The notes below the pieces were generated by a model that was not told the DNA's origin, did not search any database, and saw only the letters and a list, made by a program, of their open reading frames with translations. The translations under genes and the position numbers were made by a program. Positions 1 through 6,969 of a stretch of 14,658 bases of DNA are shown piece after piece. The stretch is from an uncultured Treponema sp. (lineage in GTDB: Bacteria > Spirochaetota > Spirochaetia > Treponematales > Treponemataceae). Positions within the stretch are counted from its first letter, which is position 1; every line of letters begins with the position of its first letter. The stretch covers positions 1 to 14,658 of the forward strand of contig CALDID010000215.1 in the NCBI GenBank assembly GCA_937901865.1. The letters run 5' to 3'.

Positions 1-838
1 TTTTCGCACCGAGTTTGAGAAAACCGCGTCGAATCAAATCGTCGATAATGGCGGCGCGCGTCGATTCGGTGCCAATCCCGTACACGTCCTTGAGCTGCTG
101 CTGAACGGCGGGATTTTTAACGTACTTGTGAATTTCCTTCATACCCTGGACGAGCGTGGACGCGGTGAAACGTTCGGGCGGCTTGGTGGTACTTTTCTTG
201 AGCTCAGAATTTTTGTACGTGACGGCGTCGCCTTCCGCAAGTTTGGGCAGAATCTGTTCGAGTTCGTCGCTGGCTTTGAAAGTTGGAGCGGTATAAAATT
301 CGCGCCAGCCGATTTGCTTGACGAGCCTGCCGCGCGCGGTGAAATTTTCGCCCTTGTAGCTGACGCCGACGACGGTTTCATCGTAGACGTGGACGGCGTA
401 AAACTGCACGGCGTAGTTGGCGGCGATAAGGCTGTAAACGTTGCGTTCGACGCTGCTCAGACCGCCGGTAACGGGTTTGGTCGTCGGAATAATTGCGTGG
501 TGGGCGGTGATTCTGGAATTATTCCAGGCGCGGCTGCGGATTTTGGGATTGGCGTAGCTGGCGAGCTTTTGAATATTTTCGCTGGCGGAATTTTTTAGGT
601 GCGCGAGGATTTTGGGCGCGTCTGGAATTTGAGACGTGGGAAGGTATTCGCAGTCGGAGCGCGGGTAGGTGGTGAATTTTTTTTCGTAGAGAGACTGCGC
701 GGCTTCGAGAACCTGCTGGGGCGTGTAGGAAAATTTCCGACCGGCGGCGATTTGCAAAGTTGAGAGCGAAAACGGCAGCGGTTGATATTCTTTTTTCTCG
801 GAAGTTGTGCAGGAAGAATAGAGAAAGGTGAGTTTGAA
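1..838 (-). CDS. topB: DNA topoisomerase III (type IA), 5'-truncated C-terminal part; probable pseudogene or misjoin
   Basis: An uninterrupted minus-strand frame from about 838 down to the window edge reads as the C-terminal half of bacterial topoisomerase III, which decatenates DNA by cutting one strand through a tyrosine. Visible motifs in order are PLPFSLSTLQ, the active-site region TTYPRSDCEYLP (catalytic Tyr), ITAHHAIIPT, KPPERFTASTLV and YGIGTESTRAAIIDDLIRRG. The last residues lie beyond base 1. The N-terminal TOPRIM/metal-binding half, roughly 290 residues in the family, should lie at higher coordinates. Instead ygiQ begins there on the opposite strand at 841. The frame stays open a little further antisense to ygiQ, with an ATG at 931, but that extension shows no TOPRIM motif. 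The product would therefore be inactive as a complete enzyme. It is either a decayed gene or an assembly junction. Family assignment is very secure; the status is not. Confidence 0.85.
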
Positions 839-840
839 GC

Positions 841-2685
841 GTGGAAGAACAGTTTTTATGCACAAGCAAAGCTGATATGATGTCGCGCGGCTGGAGCGAG
901 GTCGATTTCGTTTTTGTGTCGGGAGACGCATACGTTGACCACCCCACGTTCGCCGCGGCTCTGCTCGGTCGCTTGCTTGAAGCCAACGGCTACACGGTGG
1001 GCATTTTGCCCCAGCCCGATTACAAGCGCAAAGAAGCCTTTATGGAGTTCGGTCGCCCGCGCTTGGCGTTCCTTGTTTCAGGCGGCGCAATGGATTCGAT
1101 GGTATCGAATTACACTGCGAACAATAAGCCTCGAAGCGAAGACGTGTACGCGCACGGCGGTATGGCTGGGCATCGTGCAGACCGCGCCGTCATTGCCTAT
1201 TGCGCGAAAATCCGCGAGGCGTACAAGGGTGCGCAAATCCTTATCGGAGGCATTGAGGCGAGCTTGCGGCGGCTTTCGCATTACGATTACTGGTCTAACA
1301 CAGTCAAACATTCAATTCTGCTCGACAGCAAAGCCGACCTTTTGATGTACGGAATGGGCGAACATTCTCTGCTTGAAATCGCTCGGCTGCTGCGCGAGGG
1401 CAAGGCGGCGAAAGAGATTCGCGGTGTGCGCGGAACGTGCTGGTATACAAGCAAGCGCGGCGAAATCCCTGCGGACGCTGTGTTTTTGCCGCCGTTCGAG
1501 GCGATTAGGCAAAACACCGACGAGGGAAAGGAGCTGTATGCGCGCAGTTATCTGACGCAAGAGCAGAACACTGACGCGATAAACGGGCATATTTTGGCGG
1601 AGGCTGCCGAAAGCCGTTTTGTTGTGCAAGAAAAGGCGAGTCTGCCGCTGACGACCGAGGAGTTCGACGCGGTGTATAGCCTGCCGTTCACCCGCAAATG
1701 GCACCCGATGTATGATGCTCCTGCGCCGAACGGCAAGACGGGAATCCCTGCGTTGAGCGAGGTGAAGTTCTCTCTGACGAGTTCGCGCGGGTGCTTTGGA
1801 GCGTGCAGTTTCTGCGCAATCACGTTTCATCAAGGCAGGCGCATTCAGTCGAGAAGCCACGAGAGCCTGCTTGCCGAAGCGCGTAAAATGACCGACGACA
1901 AGGACTTTAAGGGCTACATTCACGACGTGGGAGGACCGACGGCAAACTTTCGCGCGGACGCATGCCCGTATCAAAAGGAGAGGGGCGCGTGTGCGAATAA
2001 AGACTGTATGGGGACTTCTCCGTGCAAGAATGTGCGCGTTGACCACACGGAATATGTGGCTCTGCTTCAGAAATTGAGGGCGTTGCCGAAGGTGAAAAAA
2101 GTGTTTATCCGCTCTGGCATTCGCTTTGACTATCTGATGATGGACAAGGACGAAACGTTTTTCCGTGAGCTATGCAAATATCATATTTCGGGTCAGCTCA
2201 AAGTCGCGCCCGAGCACGTTTCAGACAGCGTATTGCGTCTTATGCGTAAAAGCACGCACGCCGTGTATGAAGCGTTCGCCGAGAAATATGCGAAAATCAA
2301 TAAAGAGCTGGGCTTGAAGCAATATCTCGTGCCGTATTACATCGCAGGACACCCGGGGGCGGGATTGGCGGAGGCGATTGAGGTTGCGCTCTATCTCAAG
2401 AAGACGGGATTTGTGCCAGACCAAGTGCAAGATTTTTACCCCACGCCGGGGAGTTTGGCGACGTGTATGTATTACACGGGCTTGAATCCGCATTGCGAAA
2501 CCGACGGCAAGCTGGAGAAAGTCTATGTGGCAAAAGGCGCACGGGAGCGGCGGCTGCAGCGTGCATTGCTGCAATTCAACCGCGCTGAGAACGCAAAGGA
2601 CGTGAAAGAAGCCTTGATTGAGGCAGGCAGAGCGGATTTAATCGGCGTACTGTGCGCGCACCCGACACACAGGAAAAAGAGATGA
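841..2685 (+). CDS. ygiQ: YgiQ family radical SAM protein
   Basis: This 614-residue cytoplasmic protein matches the YgiQ family (UPF0313): radical SAM enzymes that carry a [4Fe-4S] cluster and whose reaction is unknown. The N-terminal signature GDAYVDHPTF (about residues 28-37) and GGIEASLRRLSHYDYW (about 136-151) are family hallmarks. The radical SAM cluster motif CxxxCxxC is C318, C322, C325 in RGCFGACSFC. IHDVGGPTAN and KVAPEHV follow, and the C-terminal DQVQDFYPTPGS is also typical. Length is normal for the shorter members. The start chosen is GTG 841, because the family normally begins a few residues before the FLxTSKxDMxxRGW motif seen here. A purine-rich AGAAAGGTGAG lies just upstream. 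That ribosome binding site falls inside the topB remnant. The stop overlaps the next start (ATGA), so the TetR-type gene is probably translationally coupled. Confidence 0.93.
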   Translation: MEEQFLCTSKADMMSRGWSEVDFVFVSGDAYVDHPTFAAALLGRLLEANGYTVGILPQPDYKRKEAFMEFGRPRLAFLVSGGAMDSMVSNYTANNKPRSEDVYAHGGMAGHRADRAVIAYCAKIREAYKGAQILIGGIEASLRRLSHYDYWSNTVKHSILLDSKADLLMYGMGEHSLLEIARLLREGKAAKEIRGVRGTCWYTSKRGEIPADAVFLPPFEAIRQNTDEGKELYARSYLTQEQNTDAINGHILAEAAESRFVVQEKASLPLTTEEFDAVYSLPFTRKWHPMYDAPAPNGKTGIPALSEVKFSLTSSRGCFGACSFCAITFHQGRRIQSRSHESLLAEARKMTDDKDFKGYIHDVGGPTANFRADACPYQKERGACANKDCMGTSPCKNVRVDHTEYVALLQKLRALPKVKKVFIRSGIRFDYLMMDKDETFFRELCKYHISGQLKVAPEHVSDSVLRLMRKSTHAVYEAFAEKYAKINKELGLKQYLVPYYIAGHPGAGLAEAIEVALYLKKTGFVPDQVQDFYPTPGSLATCMYYTGLNPHCETDGKLEKVYVAKGARERRLQRALLQFNRAENAKDVKEALIEAGRADLIGVLCAHPTHRKKR

Positions 2686-3242
2686 GGCAAGGCGTTACAA
2701 AAGAAAAAGTGATATTGTCGTTTTTGGAAATCGCGGCAGAAAAAGGCACGGGCGGCGCGTCGCTCAGCGATATTGCCTCTGCGCTGTCGATAAAGAAATC
2801 GTCGCTGTATAATCACTTTGAAAATCGGGCGGATTTGGTCAACGAAACTACTCGCTACTGCGCTTCGTTTCTGCAAACCGTGCAATTCAAAATTACTGCG
2901 GACTGCGATAGCCTTTCACAGCTTTTGTCTTCCGCGCTTAATCGCTATGTGCAGTTGTTTGAAAGCTATCCGCTCAAAGAGATTTTTACTTACATCGAAT
3001 CGGGGAAGTTTTATAGTGAAGAGATTATGGCGATAGCGAGTGCTTTGCAAGAAAAAATCGCGGGCGAGTTCACGCAGCTATTGCGCTCGGCGGTGTCGAT
3101 GGGCTTCATCTCTTCTCCGACGATAGAAAAACTCGACATCATCTCTAAAACCGCGGCGATTATCATCTACAATGCTCTTTCCAAAAAGGATTTTTCGCAA
3201 ACGCCGCTTTTGCTAAATCTGCTCTCGCCCTATACGCTATAG
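2682..3242 (+). CDS. TetR/AcrR family transcriptional regulator
   Basis: This 186-residue protein has an N-terminal TetR-type helix-turn-helix: a first helix around ILSFLEIAAEKG, then SLSDIASALSIKKSSLYNHF (about residues 27-46), matching the TetR pattern of IA..lgvs..slY.HF.nr.dL. The helical C-terminal part would be the dimerisation and ligand domain; its ligand cannot be read from sequence. I chose ATG 2682 over an upstream in-frame GTG at 2652. ATG 2682 overlaps the ygiQ stop by 4 nt, has a purine-rich AGGAAAAAGAG before it, and puts the HTH at the usual distance from the N terminus. It probably represses its own operon or a neighbour. It ends 3 bp from the convergent hypothetical gene. 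Confidence 0.85.
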   Translation: MRQGVTKEKVILSFLEIAAEKGTGGASLSDIASALSIKKSSLYNHFENRADLVNETTRYCASFLQTVQFKITADCDSLSQLLSSALNRYVQLFESYPLKEIFTYIESGKFYSEEIMAIASALQEKIAGEFTQLLRSAVSMGFISSPTIEKLDIISKTAAIIIYNALSKKDFSQTPLLLNLLSPYTL

Positions 3243-3245
3243 GCT

Positions 3246-3947
3246 TTAGGAGCGGCTGAAAAGCGAGAAGCGAGAAGCGCGCGAACCTGCCTTTATCCAT
3301 TGCACTCCGCTTTTCTTTTTTATGTCCACCTCGTCGAGATATTGAAAAAGCCACTTGCACAGCTCTTCATCGCTCTTAAATGTTTCGTCCGCGCAATCGG
3401 CTAATACCAAAAAGAAATCAGCGACGTTCTTTTTTTCGTACATCGTTGCAATGTTTTCGCTAAACGCCATAAACGAAGCCGCTGCCGCCGAAACGTGCGG
3501 AAGAGAGCCTAAAGCTAAATCCATTCCCTCTCGATAGAGTTCGATAAGCGAAAAGTTTTTGCGCACTAAAAAAATTATCTTCGCTCTGTCCTCTTCGCTC
3601 CTGTTTTGAGAAGCGAGGCGCGACAAAAGCTCCAGCGTCAAAAATTGAAATCCCGCGCACTCCTCTTCTAAGAGCTTCATACAATCGTGGGCAGTCAAAT
3701 TTTTTATCGCGGCGGCAAGAGATACCTCATTGAAATAATACAACACCTCATCTATTTTTTTATGCGCGCTCTCGGCTTTTATAATCGCGGTCTTTGTCGA
3801 AATCGGGGAAGCCTTTCGCCACGTTATCGCGTTCGTTCGCGGCGTATCGCTCAAGCAGACGGCGGTTCTGTTGTATTGAGGCGCAATCTTTTCAAAAGCG
3901 TATGTATCTGAAAAACAGCTTGCGGCTGATAAAAAAATCTTTGACAT
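3246..3947 (-). CDS. hypothetical helical protein
   Basis: This 233-residue protein is not recognised. The first 60 or so residues are of mixed composition with several Thr, Ala and Lys. From about residue 65 onward it is predicted by eye to be mostly alpha-helical, with stretches such as KKIDEVLYYFNEVSLAAAI, CMKLLEEE, LSRLAS, YREGMDLALGSLP and CKWLFQYLDEVD. I see no signal peptide, no long membrane helix and no catalytic motif. The helical C-terminal part loosely resembles a TetR ligand domain, but no helix-turn-helix precedes it, so I do not call it a regulator. It is divergent from the symporter gene and convergent with the TetR gene. A TATACT box lies about 10 nt before the ATG, so its leader would be only a few nucleotides. 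No other long frame competes on this stretch, which supports it as a real gene. Confidence 0.6.
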   Translation of the reverse strand: MSKIFLSAASCFSDTYAFEKIAPQYNRTAVCLSDTPRTNAITWRKASPISTKTAIIKAESAHKKIDEVLYYFNEVSLAAAIKNLTAHDCMKLLEEECAGFQFLTLELLSRLASQNRSEEDRAKIIFLVRKNFSLIELYREGMDLALGSLPHVSAAAASFMAFSENIATMYEKKNVADFFLVLADCADETFKSDEELCKWLFQYLDEVDIKKKSGVQWIKAGSRASRFSLFSRS

Positions 3948-3957
3948 AATAAAAGAT

Positions 3958-3963
3958 AGTATA
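3958..3963 (-). promoter_or_regulatory. -10 box of the hypothetical gene at 3947
   Basis: On the minus strand the hexamer is TATACT, followed by 10 nt and then the ATG at 3947. Transcription would start 3-4 nt before the start codon. No convincing -35 box or Shine-Dalgarno sequence is visible. Confidence 0.4.
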
Positions 3964-3979
3964 CCACTTTTGCGATTTC

Positions 3980-3988
3980 TGCTATATT
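3980..3988 (+). promoter_or_regulatory. extended -10 promoter of the symporter gene (apparently leaderless)
   Basis: TGCTATATT matches an extended -10 (TGnTATAnT). Only six bases separate the hexamer from ATG 3995, so the expected transcription start is at or next to the start codon. No Shine-Dalgarno sequence is present. It is divergent from, and 20 bp away from, the -10 box serving the opposite strand. Confidence 0.45.
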
Positions 3989-3994
3989 AAAGTT

Positions 3995-5224
3995 ATGAAA
4001 TTATGGATGAAATATTTGCTTGGAATCATTCTGGGCGTTGTATCGGTTTTTATTGTGCCTTTCGATTCTCCTATGGCAAAGGAGATATTGAGTTTTCTAA
4101 CGACGATATTCACGCGGATAGGTCGATACGCCCTTCTGCCGTCGATGTTTTTCGGCGTGGGCATTGCGGTCTACAAATTGCGGGACGGAGGCTTAACCAC
4201 GATAAGCGCATTCTGGATTTTAATCACGATTATCGCTTCAAGCGCGCTGTTGTCGGCTTTGGGGCTGTTTAGTGCGCTGTTGATAAAGCTGCCGCCGCTG
4301 CCAATCAGCGCAGAAAAGACCTTCGACGAGGTGTCGATTTCTGTAAAAGATATGATTTTGCGCGTCTTCCCCGATTCACCTTTCAGCACATTGCTGCAAG
4401 GCACGTTCTTGCTTCCTTGCTTTGTCTTCGGCGCATTCATCGGAGGGGCTTGCACGACAAATAAAACGGAGTCGAAAAGCGCAATCACGGTAATCGAATC
4501 GTTTTCCAATGTTTCCTATTCAATGCTTTCGTTTTTCGCAGATATGATGACCATCGGAATGATTGTGCTTTCGTGCCGCTGGGCGATAGCGTTTTCTGCT
4601 GCGTGGAAAGTCGGCGCATATCTGCCGCTGTTTTCCCTCATTGCGCTCGATATGATTTTGGTGTCGTTCGTCATTTACCCGATAATTCTCCGCTTCGTCT
4701 GCCACGACCCGCGCCCGTTCAAAGTGCTCTATGCCTCTCTCTGTCCGTTTCTGACAGGCTTTTTCACAGGCGACACGAACTTGACGATGTTGCTTTCTAT
4801 CCGACACGGCTCTGAAAGTCTCGGTATTAGGCGGCGGACAAACGCGGTTACGTTCCCGATTTTCTCGATTTTCGCGCGCGGCGGCTCTGCAATGATGACT
4901 TCGATTTGCTTTGTGGTGATTTTGCGCACTTATTCCACGCTTGCAATCAGTTTTTCTGACGCGATGTGGATTTTGCTGATTTCATTCGCGCTTTCGTTTG
5001 CATTGGGCGGCTTTGCGACGGGCGGACCGTTTATCGCGCTGACGATAATGTGCACGATGTATGGCAGGGGCTTTGCTTCTGGCTATTTGCTGTTGCGAAC
5101 GGCTTCCCCGATTATCTGCGCCGCGTCTTGTGCGCTCGACGCGATTACGGCGATGTTCGGCTCGTATCTTATTGCCGTGAAAACGCGCACCATTGACCAC
5201 CGCGCCCTCAAGCAATTCATCTAA
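3995..5224 (+). CDS. divergent dicarboxylate/amino acid:cation symporter (DAACS-like) membrane protein
   Basis: This 409-residue polytopic inner-membrane protein has about eight to ten hydrophobic segments, starting with YLLGIILGVVSVFIVPF. Its layout follows the glutamate/dicarboxylate symporters (GltP/DctA type, TC 2.A.23), which use a Na+ or H+ gradient to import acidic substrates. A soluble-looking loop (about residues 100-130) is followed by the core helices. The hairpin-like FLTGFFTGDTNLTM (about 252-265) precedes TFPIFSIFARGGSAMMTS (about 286-303), which sits where the family has its NMDGT ion-binding segment. FATGGPFIA (about 340-348) and LDAITAMFGSYLIA (about 381-394) correspond to the second hairpin and last helix. 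The NMDGT core is replaced, so substrate and coupling ion are uncertain. A second in-frame ATG lies at 4007. No Shine-Dalgarno sequence precedes either start. Confidence 0.72.
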   Translation: MKLWMKYLLGIILGVVSVFIVPFDSPMAKEILSFLTTIFTRIGRYALLPSMFFGVGIAVYKLRDGGLTTISAFWILITIIASSALLSALGLFSALLIKLPPLPISAEKTFDEVSISVKDMILRVFPDSPFSTLLQGTFLLPCFVFGAFIGGACTTNKTESKSAITVIESFSNVSYSMLSFFADMMTIGMIVLSCRWAIAFSAAWKVGAYLPLFSLIALDMILVSFVIYPIILRFVCHDPRPFKVLYASLCPFLTGFFTGDTNLTMLLSIRHGSESLGIRRRTNAVTFPIFSIFARGGSAMMTSICFVVILRTYSTLAISFSDAMWILLISFALSFALGGFATGGPFIALTIMCTMYGRGFASGYLLLRTASPIICAASCALDAITAMFGSYLIAVKTRTIDHRALKQFI

Positions 5225-5231
5225 CGGTCAT

Positions 5232-5565
5232 AGACCGCTTTGTAAGGCACAGGCGGCTTCTCACCCACAGGGTGTTTTTTGTAAATCCAGCTTCGGAAAA
5301 GGACAAAACACGGCTGCAACGCGTTCTCCGAAACGGGAGAAGCTCAAAGCACCCGTGCAAAATGCTTTTCCGAAACTGGATAACGACAAAGCATACTTGC
5401 GCCGCGCTTTTCCGAAACTGGATAAAGAAAAAACAGCCTTGCAAAGCGTTTTTCCGAAACTGGAAAAAGTAAAAACACGCTTGCAACGCTGTTTTCCGAA
5501 ATTGGAGTTGTAAGAAACAGACTGTGCCTGACAAAGCCGCCTGTGTCCTTTTGGAAAAACGGTCT
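5232..5565. repeat. imperfect long inverted repeat flanking the 42-bp array
   Basis: The left arm (about 5232-5259) reads AGACCG, then TTT, AAGG and CACAGGCGGCTT. The right arm (about 5534-5565), read on the minus strand, gives AGACCG, TTT, AAGG and CACAGGCGGCTT in the same order. The longest perfect block is 12 bp (5248-5259 against 5534-5545), extendable with a one-base indel. The arms nearly touch the stop codons on both sides. Transcribed RNA could fold the arms together and loop out the array. The arms may also be ends of a small non-autonomous mobile element, but no target-site duplication is evident. Confidence 0.6.
5283..5513. repeat. 42-bp tandem repeat array, about 5.5 copies
   Basis: Units begin at about 5283 (degenerate), 5325, 5367, 5409, 5451 and 5493 (partial), each exactly 42 bp apart. 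The anchor TCCGAAAC recurs at 5327, 5369, 5411 and 5453, and in variant form TCCGAAAT at 5495. Each unit carries TTTCCGAAACTGGA, whose TTCC and GGA can form a small hairpin, and in one copy TTTTCC pairs with GGAAAA. Since 42 is 14 codons, the plus strand encodes 14-residue repeats such as FPKLDKEKTALQSV in one frame and LFRNWI-type repeats in another. The minus strand encodes QFRKTALQACFYFF-type repeats. Units diverge from one another by substitution but not in length. Confidence 0.85.
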
Positions 5566-5572
5566 GCGACTG

Positions 5573-6943
5573 TTATTTGTTGGACATATCGATTTGCTTT
5601 AAGATACGAGTGAGGTTCGATTTGTCCACAAGGTCAATCGGGCGACCTTCGGCGTATCGCAATGCTTCTTCGGTGTACAATCCTGCAATAAAGCAAACGC
5701 CCTTATCAACCTTGCTGTCGCGCACTTTCGAGTGGAAATCGCGAACATAAAGCTCCCCGACAGACCCCGATGTGCGATAGAAGCGGAACAGCTCCGTATC
5801 TTCCCACTTTGCATTTTCTACGATAGCCGTGATTTCCGTGTATTCTGGGTTCACGGCAATGTCTTGGATTTTCACAACAGAACGCTTGTAGAACACCGCG
5901 ACGATTTTGCGGCACAACGCCACATAATCGCTTGAACCTGCGGACAAATAAATATTGAGGTTTGAGTTTTGGCTCAACTCTTGATAGCGGCTCAAAAGCG
6001 TTACGATGTCTTTGTAAGTCGGGTTGACGAGCTGAATCTGCTTTAGCTGCGCAATGCCTTTTCCGATTTGGTTGAGCGCAAAATAGCACTGCGACAGGCG
6101 ATAACGAAGCTCAAGCTGCGTATCGGCTGGAATGTTTTCGTGCTTCAAGCCAATCTCGAAATCCGAAACCGCTTTGTCGTTCTGGTTGTTCTTTGCGTGA
6201 TACATACCGACGGCAAGACAGCTCTTTGCGCCGTACACGGGGTCTGGCCGCATGTGCAAAAAAATCTTCATAGCCTTGTCTGCCATTCCCGATTCTTGCA
6301 TAGCGTCCGCCATATTGAAAAGCGATTCCTTGTCTTCAGGATTTGCGTCAACCGCGCGTTTTAAGTACGGCAGGGAGTCTCGATAGTGCTTTGATTTGTA
6401 ATACGCCGCGCCAAGCATAGAGTATACGCTTGTTACCTCTGGGTTCAAGATAATAACCTTTTTCAAAAGCGGAATAACTTTGTCGTACTGCTCTTTTTTG
6501 AAGTACGCTTCGCCTAAATAGCGGTTTACGTCTACATTGTCGGCAGAAATCTTCAATGCCGCTTGCAGACCCTTAAATGCGTCGTCGATTTTGCCGAGCT
6601 TGAGAGCGCAAATACCTTGTCTGAGAGAGGCTAAGAACGGGTCGATTTCTCTGTGAGCCGCCGCGATGGTGAACATTGTTTCATAAATCGGAGCTGCTTT
6701 CTCCCAGTTCTGCTCTTTGAAATACAAATCGCCGAGCGGAATAAGACCTGCGGGATTGTGAGGGTCTGAAGCAAGTTTTCGAGTTGCCTCGCGAATGATT
6801 ACAGACCTGCCTTTTTGCTTAGAACCTTTTTTGCCGCCATCTTCACTAAAATCGCCTCCTTTTCGCCCTGAAACGATAAGAACTATGGCGAGCACTGCAA
6901 AGATAATTACAGCTGACATGACTATAGGCAAAATGTTATCCAT
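5573..6943 (-). CDS. membrane-anchored TPR protein with degenerate Mrr-like (restriction-endonuclease-fold) C-terminal domain
   Basis: This 456-residue protein starts with a single N-terminal membrane helix (about residues 5-25) and a basic, glycine-rich linker. Roughly seven tetratricopeptide repeats follow (about 48-320), with motifs such as VNRYLGEAYFKKEQYDKVIPLL and YSMLGAAYYKSKHYRDSLPYL broken at the usual turns. TPRs bind protein partners, so it is probably a scaffold on the inner membrane with most of its mass in the cytoplasm. The last 120 or so residues resemble the Mrr endonuclease domain, ending GVCFIAGLYTEEALRYAEGR plus PIDLVD, which is very close to the Mrr C-terminal pattern. 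The catalytic QxK strand appears as FRFYR (386-390), so nuclease activity is unlikely. It is the last gene of the vanZ-lrp-aminotransferase operon, 26 bp after the aminotransferase stop, with ACGGAGAT as ribosome binding site. Confidence 0.82.
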   Translation of the reverse strand: MDNILPIVMSAVIIFAVLAIVLIVSGRKGGDFSEDGGKKGSKQKGRSVIIREATRKLASDPHNPAGLIPLGDLYFKEQNWEKAAPIYETMFTIAAAHREIDPFLASLRQGICALKLGKIDDAFKGLQAALKISADNVDVNRYLGEAYFKKEQYDKVIPLLKKVIILNPEVTSVYSMLGAAYYKSKHYRDSLPYLKRAVDANPEDKESLFNMADAMQESGMADKAMKIFLHMRPDPVYGAKSCLAVGMYHAKNNQNDKAVSDFEIGLKHENIPADTQLELRYRLSQCYFALNQIGKGIAQLKQIQLVNPTYKDIVTLLSRYQELSQNSNLNIYLSAGSSDYVALCRKIVAVFYKRSVVKIQDIAVNPEYTEITAIVENAKWEDTELFRFYRTSGSVGELYVRDFHSKVRDSKVDKGVCFIAGLYTEEALRYAEGRPIDLVDKSNLTRILKQIDMSNK

Positions 6944-6969
6944 TTCATTTATCTCCGTTTAATACTTTA

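Larger units (their letters stand above)
5225..5572. other. convergent intergenic region filled by a framed tandem array
   Basis: This 348-bp gap lies between the stop codons of two convergent genes. It begins with the small hairpin CGGTC-ATA-GACCG (5225-5237), immediately after the symporter stop. It then holds the left arm of an imperfect inverted repeat, a 42-bp tandem array, and the right arm ending just before the TPR gene's stop codon. Several frames are open across it because the period is a multiple of three, but none has a convincing ATG with a ribosome binding site. I consider it non-coding or of unknown coding status. Confidence 0.7.

Noticed and set aside
128..598. A 156-residue plus-strand open frame at the left end
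   Set aside because: The minus strand of the same bases encodes unmistakable topoisomerase III motifs; the plus frame is a shadow.
1312..2046. A 244-residue minus-strand open frame antisense to ygiQ
   Set aside because: It is Arg-rich, matches nothing, and lies wholly opposite a clearly conserved radical SAM gene. The GC-rich codons of ygiQ explain the open antisense frame.
2652..2681. GTG 2652 as start of the TetR-type gene
   Set aside because: ATG 2682 overlaps the ygiQ stop in the classic ATGA fashion with a purine-rich site upstream, and gives the normal TetR N-terminal length.
3941..3946. TTGACA as a -35 box for the symporter gene
   Set aside because: It is the reverse complement of the first codons of the minus-strand gene, and no -10 lies at 16-18 bp. 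TATATT at 3983 is too far away.
5283..5513. CRISPR array
   Set aside because: The 42-bp units follow one another with no unique spacers, and all positions vary moderately, so this is a tandem repeat and not repeat-spacer architecture.
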